A stretch of 64,000 bases of DNA, from NCBI GenBank assembly GCA_965215545.1, contig OZ244066.1, positions 186,001 through 250,000 on the forward strand. Direction: 5' to 3'. Source of the stretch: MPNP01 sp965215545. GTDB lineage: Bacteria > Pseudomonadota > Alphaproteobacteria > Rhodobacterales > Rhodobacteraceae. This document shows, in pieces, positions 27,857 through 38,416 of this stretch. The position numbers were made by a program, and so were the translations under genes. Each line of letters begins with the position of its first letter. Position 1 is the first letter of the stretch. Below the pieces are notes generated by a model. The model did not search any database. It was given only the letters and a program-made list of their open reading frames with translations, and was not told the DNA's origin.

Positions 27857-27966
27857 TTGGGACTCCATGGTGATAGACTGCCGGGAATGCAACGGTCATC
27901 TGCAGATCGATTGGGTATAACCGTGTCGGGATCTTTTCAAGCCATGACCTGGCCCGCCAAGGGCGC
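27857..27966. promoter_or_regulatory. Divergent promoter region of the amino-acid ABC transporter
   Basis: About 110 bases between the receptor gene (minus) and the ATPase gene (plus). On the minus strand TTGAAA is followed at 15-16 bases by TATACC/ATACCC; on the plus strand a TATAAC at about 27915 has only a weak -35. Both boxes overlap in the middle of the region, so shared regulation is likely. No operator palindrome is evident. Confidence 0.35.
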
Positions 27967-28727
<761 letters not shown>

Positions 28728-28731
<4 letters not shown>

Positions 28732-29471
28732 TCCGCACCGCCCCACTTGCTCTCCTTGCGGCCCTTGTCCTTGCCGGCTGTTCAGCCAGTTGGGGCTGGT
28801 ATGTGGTCGATCCCACCACCACGCAGGGGTTCAACAACCTGCGCTTCCTGACCAGCGGTCTGTACCACACGGTCCTGCTCACCCTGACCGCCATCTCCAT
28901 CTCGATCGTTGCGGGGCTCCTCGTTGCCCTCCCGGGTCTTGCCACCCATCGCTGGCTCCGCATGGCCAGCAGGACCTATGTCGAGATCGTCCGTTCGGTC
29001 CCGATCCTGGTCCTCATTCTCTGGGTCTATTACGGCTTGCCCCAGATCACGGGGTTTGCCATCACCGTGTTCTGGGCCGGGGTCATCGCCCTTGCCCTCT
29101 CGGACAGCGCCTTCGAGGCCGAAATCTTCCGGGCCGGCATCCAGTCCATCGACAGGGGTCAGTATGAGGCGGCCCACACGATCTCGCTGGGCTATCTCGA
29201 CACCATGTGCTTCGTCATCCTGCCCCAGGCCATCCGGCGCATTCTCCCGGCCCTCGGCAACCAGCTGGTCTACATGCTCAAGATGTCCTCGCTGGTCTCG
29301 GTGATCGGCATGCAGGAACTCACCCGCAAGGCCAATGAACTCGTCGTGACCGAGTACCGACCCCTTGAGATCTATTCGGTGCTTGTCCTTGAATACCTTG
29401 TCCTCATCCTGCTGGTCTCGGCCGGCGTCCGCTGGCTCGAACGGCGCCTCCACACCGACGAGCGGGCCTGA
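28728..29471 (+). CDS. Polar amino-acid ABC transporter permease
   Basis: 247 residues with several membrane helices and the HisM/GlnP-type EAA loop (EAEIFRAGIQSIDRGQYEAAHTISLGYLDTMCFVILPQAIRRILPALGNQ), which docks onto the ATPase. Only one permease gene is present, so the transporter probably uses a homodimer. The N-terminus is odd: ALLAALVLAGCSAS looks like a lipoprotein signal with a lipobox LAGC (cysteine 18) before the first regular helix. ATG 28728 overlaps the ATPase stop. Confidence 0.88.
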
Positions 29472-29849
29472 ACCTGTTGCCAGCCGGATCGGCAACGCCG
29501 GCAAACACATAGCGGACCGGCCCAGAACTGTCTCATTGGCTGAATCGGGGAAACGCAGTGGGGCTACGGGAGCCTGGGCATCATCGGCACTGAGTCCGGT
29601 GCAGTGTGCCGCTGGCCTTGCGGCAGGCAGCAGCGCAAAGGATCCTTGATGGGCTGGTTGAAGCTCTCTCGTTTCCGGCGTCCCCATCAGCCGATCCGCT
29701 TCGGCAACCCTCCTGATCCGAGCTTCCGACTCCACATGCTCCACAGACATGATCAATCACCGTCAGTGTGCCGGGCTCAGCCTGCGATCGGTTCAGGACT
29801 CTCGCCCGTGGCGAGATCATCGCGGATGCGGCCTTGCAGCGCGGGTCTC
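29472..29849. other. Gene-free stretch after the ABC permease
   Basis: Nothing I can name. A GTTGCC...GGCAAC hairpin at about 29476-29496 follows the permease stop and may end the transcript, but no T run is present. The rest shows no credible coding order and leads into an IS30 relic. Confidence 0.35.
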
Positions 29850-30195
29850 AGCGTCCGGGGCCTTGATGCGGGCTCAAGAGAGGGACTGGGTGCAGTTGCC
29901 CGGCACTGGGCCTGTTTGTGGTGGGCCCGCGCCTACCATGGTTGCGGGCCATCTCGTGACTGATGGTTGCAGAATGGCGACCCAACACGTGGATGATGGC
30001 AGTTTGCGAAGAGCGACATTGTCCCAAGGCCTCGATCTGGCACCGCGCACTGGCGGTCAGGGGGTGCTGGCATGGCTGTCTCCGAGGCTTTGTGACCGAG
30101 ACTGCGCCTTCATCTGGCCGGTTGGCAAGCGGCCCGGGCTGCGCAAGGTGAACAGATCCCGCTGCGACTTTGGCGCCTCGGGGTGGCACGGGGAT
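29850..30195 (-). mobile_element. IS30-family element relic (5' end and N-terminus of transposase)
   Basis: Read on the minus strand, the end near 30195 matches, with many changes, the terminal ~120 bases of the IS30 element at 51.7 kb (including GTGGCAC end sequence and the CTGCCATCTGG-like leader). It is followed by HPLTASARCQIEALGQCRSSQTAIIHVLGRHSATISHEMARNHGRRG, which aligns with the N-terminal HTH of that element's transposase (HHLTGSERCQIEALRKSGLS...). The catalytic part is absent. Confidence 0.65.
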
Positions 30196-30302
30196 ATCCC
30201 GCAGGCGGAGCACCGTGCGGGACAGGATTCAGGTGTGACCAGGGCGGGAAGCCATCGCAAGAGTCCTGGAGTGGCAACAATGCCATGTCCGGTGTTGTGA
30301 TC

Positions 30303-31535
30303 CTACCCCTTCAGGCGGGCATTGCGGTCCTGAAGGAGGCGCAGGCGCAAGGCGTTCAGGCGAATGAATCCCTCGGCATCGCGCTGGTCGTAGATGCCCC
30401 GGTCATCCTCGAAGGTGACATGCTGCTCGGAGTAGAGGGAATGGGGTGATGATCGGCCGACGACATTGACGCTGCCCTTGTAGAGTTTGAGGCGAACCGT
30501 CCCGTTGACGGCATGCTGGCTCTTGTCGATGAGTGCCTGGAGCATCTCGCGCTCCGGGCTGAACCAGTAGCCGAAATAGATCAGTTCCGCATAGCGGGGC
30601 ATGAGTTCGTCCTTGAGGTGCATCGCACCCCGGTCCAGGGTGATCTGCTCAATCCCCCGATGGGCTGCGAGCAGGATCGTACCGCCCGGGGTCTCGTAAA
30701 TCCCCCGGGACTTCATGCCGACATAGCGGTTTTCCACCAGGTCGAGCCGACCGATACCGTGGATCCCGCCAAGCCTGTTCAGCCGCTCGAGCAACAGAGC
30801 CGGACTCAGACGTTGCCCATTGACAGCCACAGCGTCACCCTGCTCGAATTCAACACTGATGTATTCCGCTTCATCAGGCGCCGCCTCCGGCTGGCAGGTG
30901 CGTTGATAGACATGCGGCGGGGCCTCGGCAGCGGGGTCCTCAAGCACCTTGCCCTCCGATGACAGGTGCAACAGATTGGCATCACAGGAAAACGGCGGTT
31001 CGCCCATCGCGTCCTTCGAAATCGGGATCTGGTTCAGCTTTGCGTACTCGACCAGTTTCTCGCGGCTGGTCAGGTCCCATTCCCGCCAGGGAGCGATGAC
31101 CTCGATGGCGGCATCGAGGGCATAGGCCGAAAGTTCAAACCGGACCTGATCGTTGCCCTTGCCGGTTGCCCCATGGGCAATGGCATCCGCCCCACTGGCC
31201 CGGGCGATCTCGACCAGCCGTTTGGCGATCAGGGGCCGGGCAATGGCGGTGCCCAGCAGGTACTGGCCTTCATAGAGCGTATTGGCCCGGAACATCGGAA
31301 AGACATAGTCACTGACAAAGTCCTCGCGCAGGTCCTCGACATGGACCGCCGCCGCCCCGAGACGCTCGGCCTTCCTGCGGGCCTCTTCAAGCTCATCGCC
31401 CTGGCCGATATCGGCCGTGAAGGTGATGATGTCGGCCTCGTAGGTGTTCCTGAGCCATTTGAGGATGATGGATGTGTCCAGCCCACCGGAATAGGCCAGC
31501 ACGATTTTCCTTGGCAGTGCTGTGTTTTCCATCAT
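30303..31535 (-). CDS. argG: Argininosuccinate synthase
   Basis: 410 residues. The PP-loop ATP-binding site KIVLAYSGGLDTSIILKWL is near the N-terminus, followed by AHGATGKGNDQVRFEL and EYISVEFEQGDAVAVNG, all standard for ArgG, which joins citrulline and aspartate in arginine synthesis. ATG 31535 has a GGGA-type site upstream; the adjacent ATG (31532) is equally possible. No other arg genes are beside it. It diverges from the NUDIX gene. Confidence 0.95.
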   Translation of the reverse strand: MMENTALPRKIVLAYSGGLDTSIILKWLRNTYEADIITFTADIGQGDELEEARRKAERLGAAAVHVEDLREDFVSDYVFPMFRANTLYEGQYLLGTAIARPLIAKRLVEIARASGADAIAHGATGKGNDQVRFELSAYALDAAIEVIAPWREWDLTSREKLVEYAKLNQIPISKDAMGEPPFSCDANLLHLSSEGKVLEDPAAEAPPHVYQRTCQPEAAPDEAEYISVEFEQGDAVAVNGQRLSPALLLERLNRLGGIHGIGRLDLVENRYVGMKSRGIYETPGGTILLAAHRGIEQITLDRGAMHLKDELMPRYAELIYFGYWFSPEREMLQALIDKSQHAVNGTVRLKLYKGSVNVVGRSSPHSLYSEQHVTFEDDRGIYDQRDAEGFIRLNALRLRLLQDRNARLKG

Positions 31536-31650
31536 CCTGTTCCCACCAACTGTTCTGGATGTCCCTGTCATCCGGGCTGGCAGCGACTTCCACATGCAAG
31601 CGTCCGGCGCACGACACAATAGGACAGAATCGCTCCACTTGAAATACCTG

Positions 31651-31771
31651 CCCATGCCACAGACGCAGTGTGTCGGCCCGCAGGATCGTATAGAAAGAGG
31701 TCAACGGTCCGTTGCAGATGGCGGGCATGGGTGGGCGGTCCGGTCCGATGGACCCCATGCCGCAGACGCAG
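31651..31771. repeat. Direct repeat in the argG/NUDIX divergent region
   Basis: CCCATGCCACAGACGCAG at 31651-31668 recurs as CCCATGCCGCAGACGCAG at 31754-31771, one difference in 18. The two lie 103 bases apart in the region between argG and the NUDIX gene. They could be a binding-site pair or the trace of a local duplication. Confidence 0.45.
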
Positions 31772-31795
31772 GACCACAACGGGGAGACGGGACGG

Positions 31796-32425
31796 ATGAT
31801 CGCAGCCCATGCTGGCCAGGATTGGGTCAATGATCCCCACTTCATTGCCGAGGCCCTGCAAGCCGGGGACAGGACACCAACAGAGACCGGTGCCTTCCGG
31901 CATGGCGAGAATGGCAACCCGGTGGATGCCAGCGTCCTGATTCCCCTGGTGGAACGAAGCGGCAGCCTGCACGTGATCATGATCAGGCGCTCGGCAGGGC
32001 TCAGGCATCACCCGGGCCAGATCGGGTTTCCTGGTGGCAAGATTGAACCTGGCGATGCGGACAGTCTTGCCGCCGCCCTGCGCGAGACACGCGAAGAGGT
32101 GGGAATCGAGGCCCGGGATGTGCGTATCCTCGGCACCCGTCCACGCCAGGCAACCGGAACCGGATTTGTCATCACGCCACATATCGGGCTTGTGGATCCG
32201 GATGCCAGGGCTCGCCCGTGTGACAGCGAAGTCACGGAGGTCCTTGAGATCCCTCTCGCTGCTCTTGCCTGTCCCGATGACTATACCGCTGAACGGATTC
32301 CCGAGGTGCGCACGGTGCAAGCAAGGCACGCCATCTACTACAGACACCACCGGATCTGGGGCGCAACGGGCCGGATCCTCTACAGCCTGGCTGTCCATCT
32401 CACCCGCCATGCATCTCGGCAATGA
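31796..32425 (+). CDS. NUDIX hydrolase, CoA pyrophosphatase type
   Basis: 209 residues. The block LRHHPGQIGFPGGKIEPGDADSLAAALRETREEVGIEA combines the NudL/CoAse signature (LRxHxGQIxFPGG) with the Nudix box (GX5EX7REUXEEXGU), so it probably hydrolyses CoA or acyl-CoA to 3',5'-ADP and phosphopantetheine. ATG 31796 has GGAG 9 bases upstream; earlier ATGs in frame lack this. The 3' end overlaps the cca start by 17 bases, a common alphaproteobacterial arrangement. Confidence 0.88.
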   Translation: MIAAHAGQDWVNDPHFIAEALQAGDRTPTETGAFRHGENGNPVDASVLIPLVERSGSLHVIMIRRSAGLRHHPGQIGFPGGKIEPGDADSLAAALRETREEVGIEARDVRILGTRPRQATGTGFVITPHIGLVDPDARARPCDSEVTEVLEIPLAALACPDDYTAERIPEVRTVQARHAIYYRHHRIWGATGRILYSLAVHLTRHASRQ

Positions 32426-33596
32426 CTGGCTGGCCAACCCGACCGTCGCCCGTGTGCATGCAGAACTGCAGGCCCGGGGATCACGTCTCTTTGCCGTTGG
32501 TGGCTATGTCCGCGATGTCTTCCTTGGCCGGCCGCCCGGGGACCTGGATCTGGCCACCGATGCCCGGCCCGATACTGTTGCCGAAGTGGTCGAGGGTCTT
32601 GGCTGCACGGTCCTGCCTCAGGGCCGTCAGTTCGGCAGTGTGCTCTTTGTCGATGACACCTTCCAGGACCTGGCCATCACATCATTCCGCCAGGATATCG
32701 AGACCGACGGGCGGCATGCCACGGTGGTCCATACGACAGAGATGGCCCGGGATGCCCGGCGGCGGGACTTCACCATCAACACCCTCTATCTCGATGACAT
32801 CGGTCAGGTCCATGATCCGACCGGCAAGGGCTTGCGTGATCTCAAGGACAACCGGGTCCGGTTCGTCGGCAGGCCGGCCCGGCGGCTTCATGAAGACACG
32901 CTGCGTGTCCTGCGTTTCTTTCGCTTCAATGGTCTGCTTGGTATCCCCCGTCCCCGGTATGACCGGGCTGCCATGCAAGCCATTCAGGACTGTGACCGGG
33001 ACCGTCTCGCGGCCCTCTCGGGGTCCCGCGTGACCCGCGAGATGATCCGCGTGATGCAACTGGCCGATCCGGTCCCGGTTCTCGAAGCCATGGCGGAGGC
33101 TTCTGTCCTGGCCGTCTTCTTTCCAGCCGCCGACCTGCCCCAACTCAGGGACCTGGTTGACCGGCAGACAGCGTGGCCGTCCGCAGCACCCGAACTGGCC
33201 CGTCTTGTCCTGCTCGGCCCGCCTGAACCGTTCCCACGTCTCGAAGCACCTCGTCGGCTCGGGGTAACTCTCGCCGCGATCAATCAGAGTCTGGCCCACC
33301 CGCACCCCATCGAGTCCGCTGCCTATTTTCTTGACCGGAGCGCCGCCATCGCCGTGGCCCAGCTCGAGGCCACCCGCACCGGGCTGGGCCCACCTGCCGC
33401 GCTGGCCGAGCGGATCGCGGTCGGGGCGGCGGCGCATTTCCCCCTCACTGCAGCCGATCTCGTGCCCCGGGTCCGCACCGAGATGCTCGGCCGGACACTC
33501 CGTCACCTGCGTGCGTGCTGGATCGCCTCCCGTTTTGTCCTGACCCGGGCGGACCTGCTGGCCCGGCTCGATGACCAGCAGGTCACTCAGGGGTAG
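32409..33596 (+). CDS. cca: CCA tRNA nucleotidyltransferase / poly(A) polymerase family protein
   Basis: 395 residues of class II nucleotidyltransferase: FAVGGYVRDVFLGRPPGDLDLATDARPD with the DLD catalytic pair, RRDFTINTLYLD, and the head-domain RxxR-type block DLKDNRVRFVGRPARRLHEDTLRVLRFFRF. It adds or repairs the CCA 3' end of tRNA. Poly(A) polymerase is the close alternative. The start ATG 32409 is inside the NUDIX gene, and its 3' end overlaps the convergent manC by 10 bases. Confidence 0.88.
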   Translation: MHLGNDWLANPTVARVHAELQARGSRLFAVGGYVRDVFLGRPPGDLDLATDARPDTVAEVVEGLGCTVLPQGRQFGSVLFVDDTFQDLAITSFRQDIETDGRHATVVHTTEMARDARRRDFTINTLYLDDIGQVHDPTGKGLRDLKDNRVRFVGRPARRLHEDTLRVLRFFRFNGLLGIPRPRYDRAAMQAIQDCDRDRLAALSGSRVTREMIRVMQLADPVPVLEAMAEASVLAVFFPAADLPQLRDLVDRQTAWPSAAPELARLVLLGPPEPFPRLEAPRRLGVTLAAINQSLAHPHPIESAAYFLDRSAAIAVAQLEATRTGLGPPAALAERIAVGAAAHFPLTAADLVPRVRTEMLGRTLRHLRACWIASRFVLTRADLLARLDDQQVTQG

Positions 33597-35029
33597 CGCA
33601 CCACATCATCATCCCCGAAGGATGTGCCTGTCTGCACCTCGACGAGAATCAACCGCTCCGGGCCGGGATTGGCCAGACCGTGGCGGCAGTCCGGCGGGAT
33701 GTACACGGATTGGTTTGCGTCCAGGATCCGGTCGGCTCCATCAAGCGTGACCCGGGCCTGGCCGACCACCACGATCCAGTGCTCGGCCCGGTGGGTGTGG
33801 GACTGCAAGGACAGGGCGGCCCCCGGGTTGACGGTGATCCGCCGCACCTCAAATCCCGGGCCTGTGGTCAGGCGCTCAAAATGGCCCCAGGGTCGGTGTT
33901 CACGGGGAAACGCCTCGGCCTGCGCGTACGCGCCGGCCTTGAGCTGGGAGACGGCGTGCTTCACATCCTGGACCCGCGCTTTGTCCGCCACCAGCACGGC
34001 ATCGGGCATCGCGATCGCAATGATGTCCTGCAGACCAAGGCCCACCAGGACCTGGGAATCGGACTCCGAACGCAACAGGACATTCCGGCAATCAACCGCA
34101 TGGGCCTCGCCCACCGCGGCCACCCCCTGCGCATCGGGCTCGCTCATGGTCCAGACCGTATCCCAGTTCCCCATGTCCGACCAGGTGCCGCGGTAGGGAA
34201 CCGCGACAACCCGGTCGCTGTGTTCCAGAATGGCATAGTCGATGGAGATGTCCACGACGGCCGACCAGGGCCTGGTGGCCAGCCGCAGGAACCCCAGATC
34301 CCGGTGTGCAAACGCCAGGGCGGACCGCACGGGGCCGATCAGGTCCGGGGCATGGGTCGCAAACGCCTCAATCATGGCCGACGGAGCAAAGAGAAACAGG
34401 CCGGCGTTCCAGAAGCACCGGCCGCTCGCCAGCAGGGTCTCGGCCTGGGCTGGAGCGGGTTTTTCGACAAACCGGCGGACAGCGACCGGCTCCCGGTCAG
34501 CGGCATCGGCCAGTTCCATATAGCCAAAACCGGTTTCGGGTCGATCCGGACGAATGGCGAAGGTCACGAGATCACCGGACCGGGCCCGTTCCAGACCCGC
34601 ATCCACGGCCGAGAGGAATGTCTCGCGGTCCGGCATGACATGATCGGTCGGGAGGACAAGGAGCAGCGCATCCGGATCCTGTTCGTGCATGTGCATGCTG
34701 GCGGCGAGAATCGCCGGTGCCGTGTTGCGACCCTCCGGTTCAATCAGGATCGGACCCGCCTCCACACCGATCTCAGCCAGCTGCTCGGTGACGATGAAGC
34801 GGAAGTCCGCATTGGTGATGACAAGGGGCGGTGCGAAGTGATGGCCGATCACCCGGCGGGCACTGGCCTGGAAGAGGGATTCCTGGCCCAGCAATGCCGT
34901 GAACTGCTTTGGGTAGGACTTGCGCGACATCGGCCAGAGCCGTGTGCCCGATCCCCCGCACATCAGCACCGGCGTCACCACATCCGCCGATGGGCTGGCC
35001 CGCCCACCCTTCACATCCGCTCCATCCAT
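33587..35029 (-). CDS. manC: Mannose-1-phosphate guanylyltransferase / mannose-6-phosphate isomerase (type II PMI)
   Basis: 480 residues. The N-terminal nucleotidyltransferase has MCGGSGTRLWPMSRKSYPKQF, the GDP-mannose pyrophosphorylase signature, and FVEKP; the C-terminal cupin RPWGHFERLTTGPGFEVRRITVNPG with QSHTHRAEHWIVV is the isomerase domain with metal ligands. It makes GDP-mannose for surface polysaccharides. ATG 35029 is preferred since GGAG lies 8 bases before it; ATG 35035 is only 2 bases from that site. No exopolysaccharide cluster is attached. Confidence 0.92.
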   Translation of the reverse strand: MDGADVKGGRASPSADVVTPVLMCGGSGTRLWPMSRKSYPKQFTALLGQESLFQASARRVIGHHFAPPLVITNADFRFIVTEQLAEIGVEAGPILIEPEGRNTAPAILAASMHMHEQDPDALLLVLPTDHVMPDRETFLSAVDAGLERARSGDLVTFAIRPDRPETGFGYMELADAADREPVAVRRFVEKPAPAQAETLLASGRCFWNAGLFLFAPSAMIEAFATHAPDLIGPVRSALAFAHRDLGFLRLATRPWSAVVDISIDYAILEHSDRVVAVPYRGTWSDMGNWDTVWTMSEPDAQGVAAVGEAHAVDCRNVLLRSESDSQVLVGLGLQDIIAIAMPDAVLVADKARVQDVKHAVSQLKAGAYAQAEAFPREHRPWGHFERLTTGPGFEVRRITVNPGAALSLQSHTHRAEHWIVVVGQARVTLDGADRILDANQSVYIPPDCRHGLANPGPERLILVEVQTGTSFGDDDVVRYP

Positions 35030-35297
35030 ACCCATCACTCCGCTCGTCCAACGGACCCTGACAACACTCGCACGTCAGCACTCTGGATTGACCGTTGCGG
35101 CCACAATTGCAATCAGAATGCACCCCGGGAGCGATGGCCGCATGGGCCATGCGGCCTGGGTGGTGGCCCGGAGCCATCCGATTGTGGCCCTGCCGGTTCC
35201 ACCCCGGAACCGGCAGCACCATCGCAGGGACCTGTTGCGGCCAATCCCGCACCCGGTGTCGCCAAGTGGGTCCGATACTGGTAGTCGGGGACTCGCA

Positions 35298-37184
35298 ATG
35301 AAGAGACTGTATCGACTTGCGGATCCCTATCGCCACATCGACAGGCCACCGCCGCAAGGATTGCTGAACTTCTATGTCTGGTGTCTTGAGGGATCCCTGC
35401 CCCTGATTCTGCTGGGGGTTGGGCTCAACATGCTGGCTGGATCCTTTGAGGTCTTTGCCGCCCTGATCCTCGGCCTGGTGATCGACGGGACCATTGGCAG
35501 TTCACCCGACCGGCTGTTTGTCGACAATCGGGTCCTGATTGTCGGTGCCGTACTGTTTTTTGTCATCATCCGTCCCATCGCCTTCGGTGCCAGTTCGATG
35601 GTCACATCGATGATGATCGGCCCCAATCTGAGTGCCCAGGTCCTGGCCCGGCTGCATCGCCACACCATGCTGCAGTCGGTCTCCTTCTTCGATGACGACT
35701 TTGCCGGCCGCATCTCCCAGAAACAGCTGCAGGCTTCCCGGGCGGTCACCGAGACGGTGGTGGAATTCGTCAATGCCATCTCCTTTGCCGCCGCCTCCCT
35801 GATCGGCTCATTCCTGCTCCTGGCATCAATCAATATCCGGGTCGGGTTCGCCCTGGTTGCCTGGCTGTTGCTGTATATCGGACTCATCCGCTGGTTCCTG
35901 CCCCGCATCCGGACCAGGGCCGCTGCCCGGGCCGGTGCGCGCTCGAATCTCTCCGGGCAGATTGTCGACACCATCACCAACATCCGAACGGTCAAGCTTT
36001 TCGCCCATCACCATTTCGAGGACCGGGCGGCCCTCGATGCCCTGGAAGGCTTCCGGGAGAAGGCGATGGCATTCGGTCAGGTTGCCTCGGTCTTCCGTTT
36101 CTTCCTGATGCTTCTCTCCGGGGCCCTGCCGGTTCTCCTCGTGGGTGCGGCAATGGTCCTGTGGACACAGGGCGTGGCCAGCGCCGGTGATATCGCCGCG
36201 ACCGGCTCCGTCGCCATCCGGATTGCCCAGATGTCCGGCTGGATCAGTTTCGTCATGATGGGCATCTACTCCAATGTCGGTGAGGCCGAAGACGGGATGC
36301 GAACGCTGGCCCACCCGCACCAGATGGCTGATCGACCCGGGGCCGCGCCGCTCAGGTCGGTCCGGGGCACCATCAGCTATGAGGGAGTGAGTTTCAGCTA
36401 CGGGCGGCCGATCGGCGGTGTGCGGGACATCACCATCTCCATCAAGGCGGGTGAGCATGTGGGCCTGGTCGGTGCATCGGGGGCGGGCAAATCGACCCTC
36501 GCGTCTCTGCTGATGCGCCTCTATGATCCGGATTCAGGCATCATTCGCATTGACGGTCGGGATCTGCGCACCCTGACTCAGGAGAGTCTCCGTCGCCAGA
36601 TCAGCATGGTGACGCAGGAGACGGCCATGTTCAATCGATCAGCCTATGACAACATTGCCTACGGCCGCCCCGATGCCACCCGGGCCGCGGTCACCGAAGC
36701 CGCCCGGCAGGCCGAGGCCCATGCCTTCATCCTCGATCTTGCCGACCAGGCGGGCCGCACCGGTTACGAGGCCCATCTCGGTGAACGGGGGGTCAAACTC
36801 TCCGGCGGGCAACGGCAACGCATTGCCCTGGCACGGGCTGTCCTCAAGGATGCCCCGATCCTCATTCTCGACGAGGCCACATCGGCCCTTGATTCGACTG
36901 TCGAGGCCTCCATCCAGCACGCCCTGCAGGCCGTCATGACTGGCAAGACCGTTGTGGCCATCGCCCATCGCCTCTCCACCATCACCCGGATGGACCGGAT
37001 CCTGGTGCTGCAGGATGGCACTGTCATCGAACAGGGCGATGTGGACACGCTGCTGGCCATGGGTGGGGTGTTCTGCCAGCACTGGGACCGGCAGGTGGGA
37101 GGCCTGATCGGCATGGACGGATCCACGCCGGAAATCAAGGACCCTCCGGCAGTGATGCCCGTCGGGTTTCGCCAGGCATCCTGA
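35298..37184 (+). CDS. ABC transporter, fused membrane and ATP-binding domains (multidrug/lipid exporter type)
   Basis: 628 residues. An N-terminal ABC_membrane domain with six helices (about residues 20-330; PLILLGVGLNMLAGSFEVF, LIGSFLLLASINIRVGFALVAWLLLYIGLI), then an ATPase with Walker A VGASGAGKST, Q-loop VTQETAMFNRS, signature LSGGQRQRIALARAV, Walker B ILILDEATSALD and H-loop AIAHRLSTI. It works as a homodimer exporter; the cargo (drug, lipid or glycolipid) is not clear. ATG 35298 opens MKRLYRLADPYRHIDRPP. It diverges from manC and converges on ispA. Confidence 0.9.
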   Translation: MKRLYRLADPYRHIDRPPPQGLLNFYVWCLEGSLPLILLGVGLNMLAGSFEVFAALILGLVIDGTIGSSPDRLFVDNRVLIVGAVLFFVIIRPIAFGASSMVTSMMIGPNLSAQVLARLHRHTMLQSVSFFDDDFAGRISQKQLQASRAVTETVVEFVNAISFAAASLIGSFLLLASINIRVGFALVAWLLLYIGLIRWFLPRIRTRAAARAGARSNLSGQIVDTITNIRTVKLFAHHHFEDRAALDALEGFREKAMAFGQVASVFRFFLMLLSGALPVLLVGAAMVLWTQGVASAGDIAATGSVAIRIAQMSGWISFVMMGIYSNVGEAEDGMRTLAHPHQMADRPGAAPLRSVRGTISYEGVSFSYGRPIGGVRDITISIKAGEHVGLVGASGAGKSTLASLLMRLYDPDSGIIRIDGRDLRTLTQESLRRQISMVTQETAMFNRSAYDNIAYGRPDATRAAVTEAARQAEAHAFILDLADQAGRTGYEAHLGERGVKLSGGQRQRIALARAVLKDAPILILDEATSALDSTVEASIQHALQAVMTGKTVVAIAHRLSTITRMDRILVLQDGTVIEQGDVDTLLAMGGVFCQHWDRQVGGLIGMDGSTPEIKDPPAVMPVGFRQAS

Positions 37185-37223
37185 CAGCGCGACGGGTCGC
37201 GGTGCCCCCGCCGGCAGCGGCGT

Positions 37224-38111
37224 TCATTGCTTGCGCCGGACGGTGAAGGCAACGGCCTCGGCAAGCATCCGGGCCTCGTCGCCATAGGGTTCAAGGGCCG
37301 CAAGAGCCGTCTCGACCAGAGTGTTGGCCCACGCACGGGCCCGGTTTTCACCGACAAGTCCGACAAGGGTTGCCTTGCCGGCACCGGCATCCTTGCCGGC
37401 CGCCTTGCCCAGCTGCTCGGTTGTCCCCGTGTAATCAAGCAGGTCGTCGGCAATCTGGTAGGCCACCCCCAGCGCCTCGGCATAGGCCAGCATGGCAGCT
37501 GGATCCCGGCGAGCGAGGATCGGACCAGACGTGGCCGACCAGATGATCAGCGCACCGGTCTTGAGACGCTGGAGAGCCAGGACATCATCGACCGTGACAT
37601 CATCGGTCCGGGTTTCGGCATCGATATCCAGGGCCTGGCCCCCTGCCATACCCGCCAGGCCGGATTCCCTCGCCAGACCGAGGGCGAGGGCAGCACGGGT
37701 TTCGGCATCCACGATTGTCCTCGGGTCAAGCAGGATCTCGAAAGCCAGCGATTGCAGGGTGTCCCCCACAAGGAGGGCGGTGGCCTCGTCCCACTTGACA
37801 TGAATGGTCGGCTGCCCCCGGCGCAGGGCATCATCATCCATGCAGGGCATGTCATCATGCACGAGGGAGTAGGCATGAATCAATTCGATGGCTACCGCGC
37901 AGGCCACGGACTGCTCGGGGCCCACACCATGAATTCTGGCACTCTCCATGGCCAGAAAGCCCCGCATGCGTTTGCCACCGGTCAGAGCATGGGCAATGGG
38001 TTCGGCGAGACCGGACGGCGGCAGGGCGGCAAGCCGCCGCCCGATCTCGGCGTTGATCGTATCGGCCGTCGATTGGAGATAGTCCCGGAATGCCGGTGTC
38101 TTGTCAGCCAT
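37224..38111 (-). CDS. ispA: Farnesyl diphosphate synthase (geranyltranstransferase)
   Basis: 295 residues of trans-prenyltransferase. First aspartate-rich motif DDMPCMDDD, second QIADDLLDYTG, plus GGKRMRGFL at the IPP/allyl site. It condenses isopentenyl diphosphate to farnesyl diphosphate for quinones and undecaprenyl phosphate. Last gene of a minus-strand run that includes two XseB-type genes and an HDAC-like gene; dxs, which often follows ispA, is absent here. Confidence 0.94.
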   Translation of the reverse strand: MADKTPAFRDYLQSTADTINAEIGRRLAALPPSGLAEPIAHALTGGKRMRGFLAMESARIHGVGPEQSVACAVAIELIHAYSLVHDDMPCMDDDALRRGQPTIHVKWDEATALLVGDTLQSLAFEILLDPRTIVDAETRAALALGLARESGLAGMAGGQALDIDAETRTDDVTVDDVLALQRLKTGALIIWSATSGPILARRDPAAMLAYAEALGVAYQIADDLLDYTGTTEQLGKAAGKDAGAGKATLVGLVGENRARAWANTLVETALAALEPYGDEARMLAEAVAFTVRRKQ

Positions 38112-38118
38112 GCCGGAC

Positions 38119-38415
38119 TCAGTGATCGGGAAGGGGTCGGGTGCCGGTGGGACGTCCCTCACCATCCAGCATCAGCACCACCGGTGGCGTCCGCCGATCT
38201 GCAAGAAACGTCTCGCAATGCGTTTGCAAGGCCACACCATAGGCAACCAACTGTTGTTGACGGATCAGGGTGTTCTCGCCCCGGGAGAGGGCATGCGCCA
38301 CAGACTCGAGCCTGGCCGTCGCCGTGGCAAAATCAAGTTCCGGGATGGCCTTGAGTGCCGTCTGCAAGGACTCGTCGGCGGTATCCGGCCCTGCTGCCGC
38401 CTGCACAGGTTGCAT
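38119..38415 (-). CDS. XseB-like small protein (diverged second exonuclease VII small-subunit homologue)
   Basis: 98 residues beginning one base after the xseB stop and ending just before ispA. The middle reads LESVAHALSRGENTLIRQQQ then LVAYGVALQTHCETFLADRR, which lines up with the XseB helical pair of the upstream gene (LESTIGKLEDGTAPLADTVR then LFERGCQLRDHCERLLAAAQ): same LES start, G turn and HCE-LA end. This suggests tandem duplication followed by strong divergence and an added C-terminal tail (PPVVLMLDGEGRPTGTRPLPDH). The alignment is mine by eye; function as an XseA partner is untested. Confidence 0.6.
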   Translation of the reverse strand: MQPVQAAAGPDTADESLQTALKAIPELDFATATARLESVAHALSRGENTLIRQQQLVAYGVALQTHCETFLADRRTPPVVLMLDGEGRPTGTRPLPDH

Positions 38416-38416
38416 G

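Noticed and set aside
33680..35284. 534-codon plus-strand frame opposite manC
   Set aside because: Antisense shadow of a strongly recognised enzyme, with no homology-like motifs.
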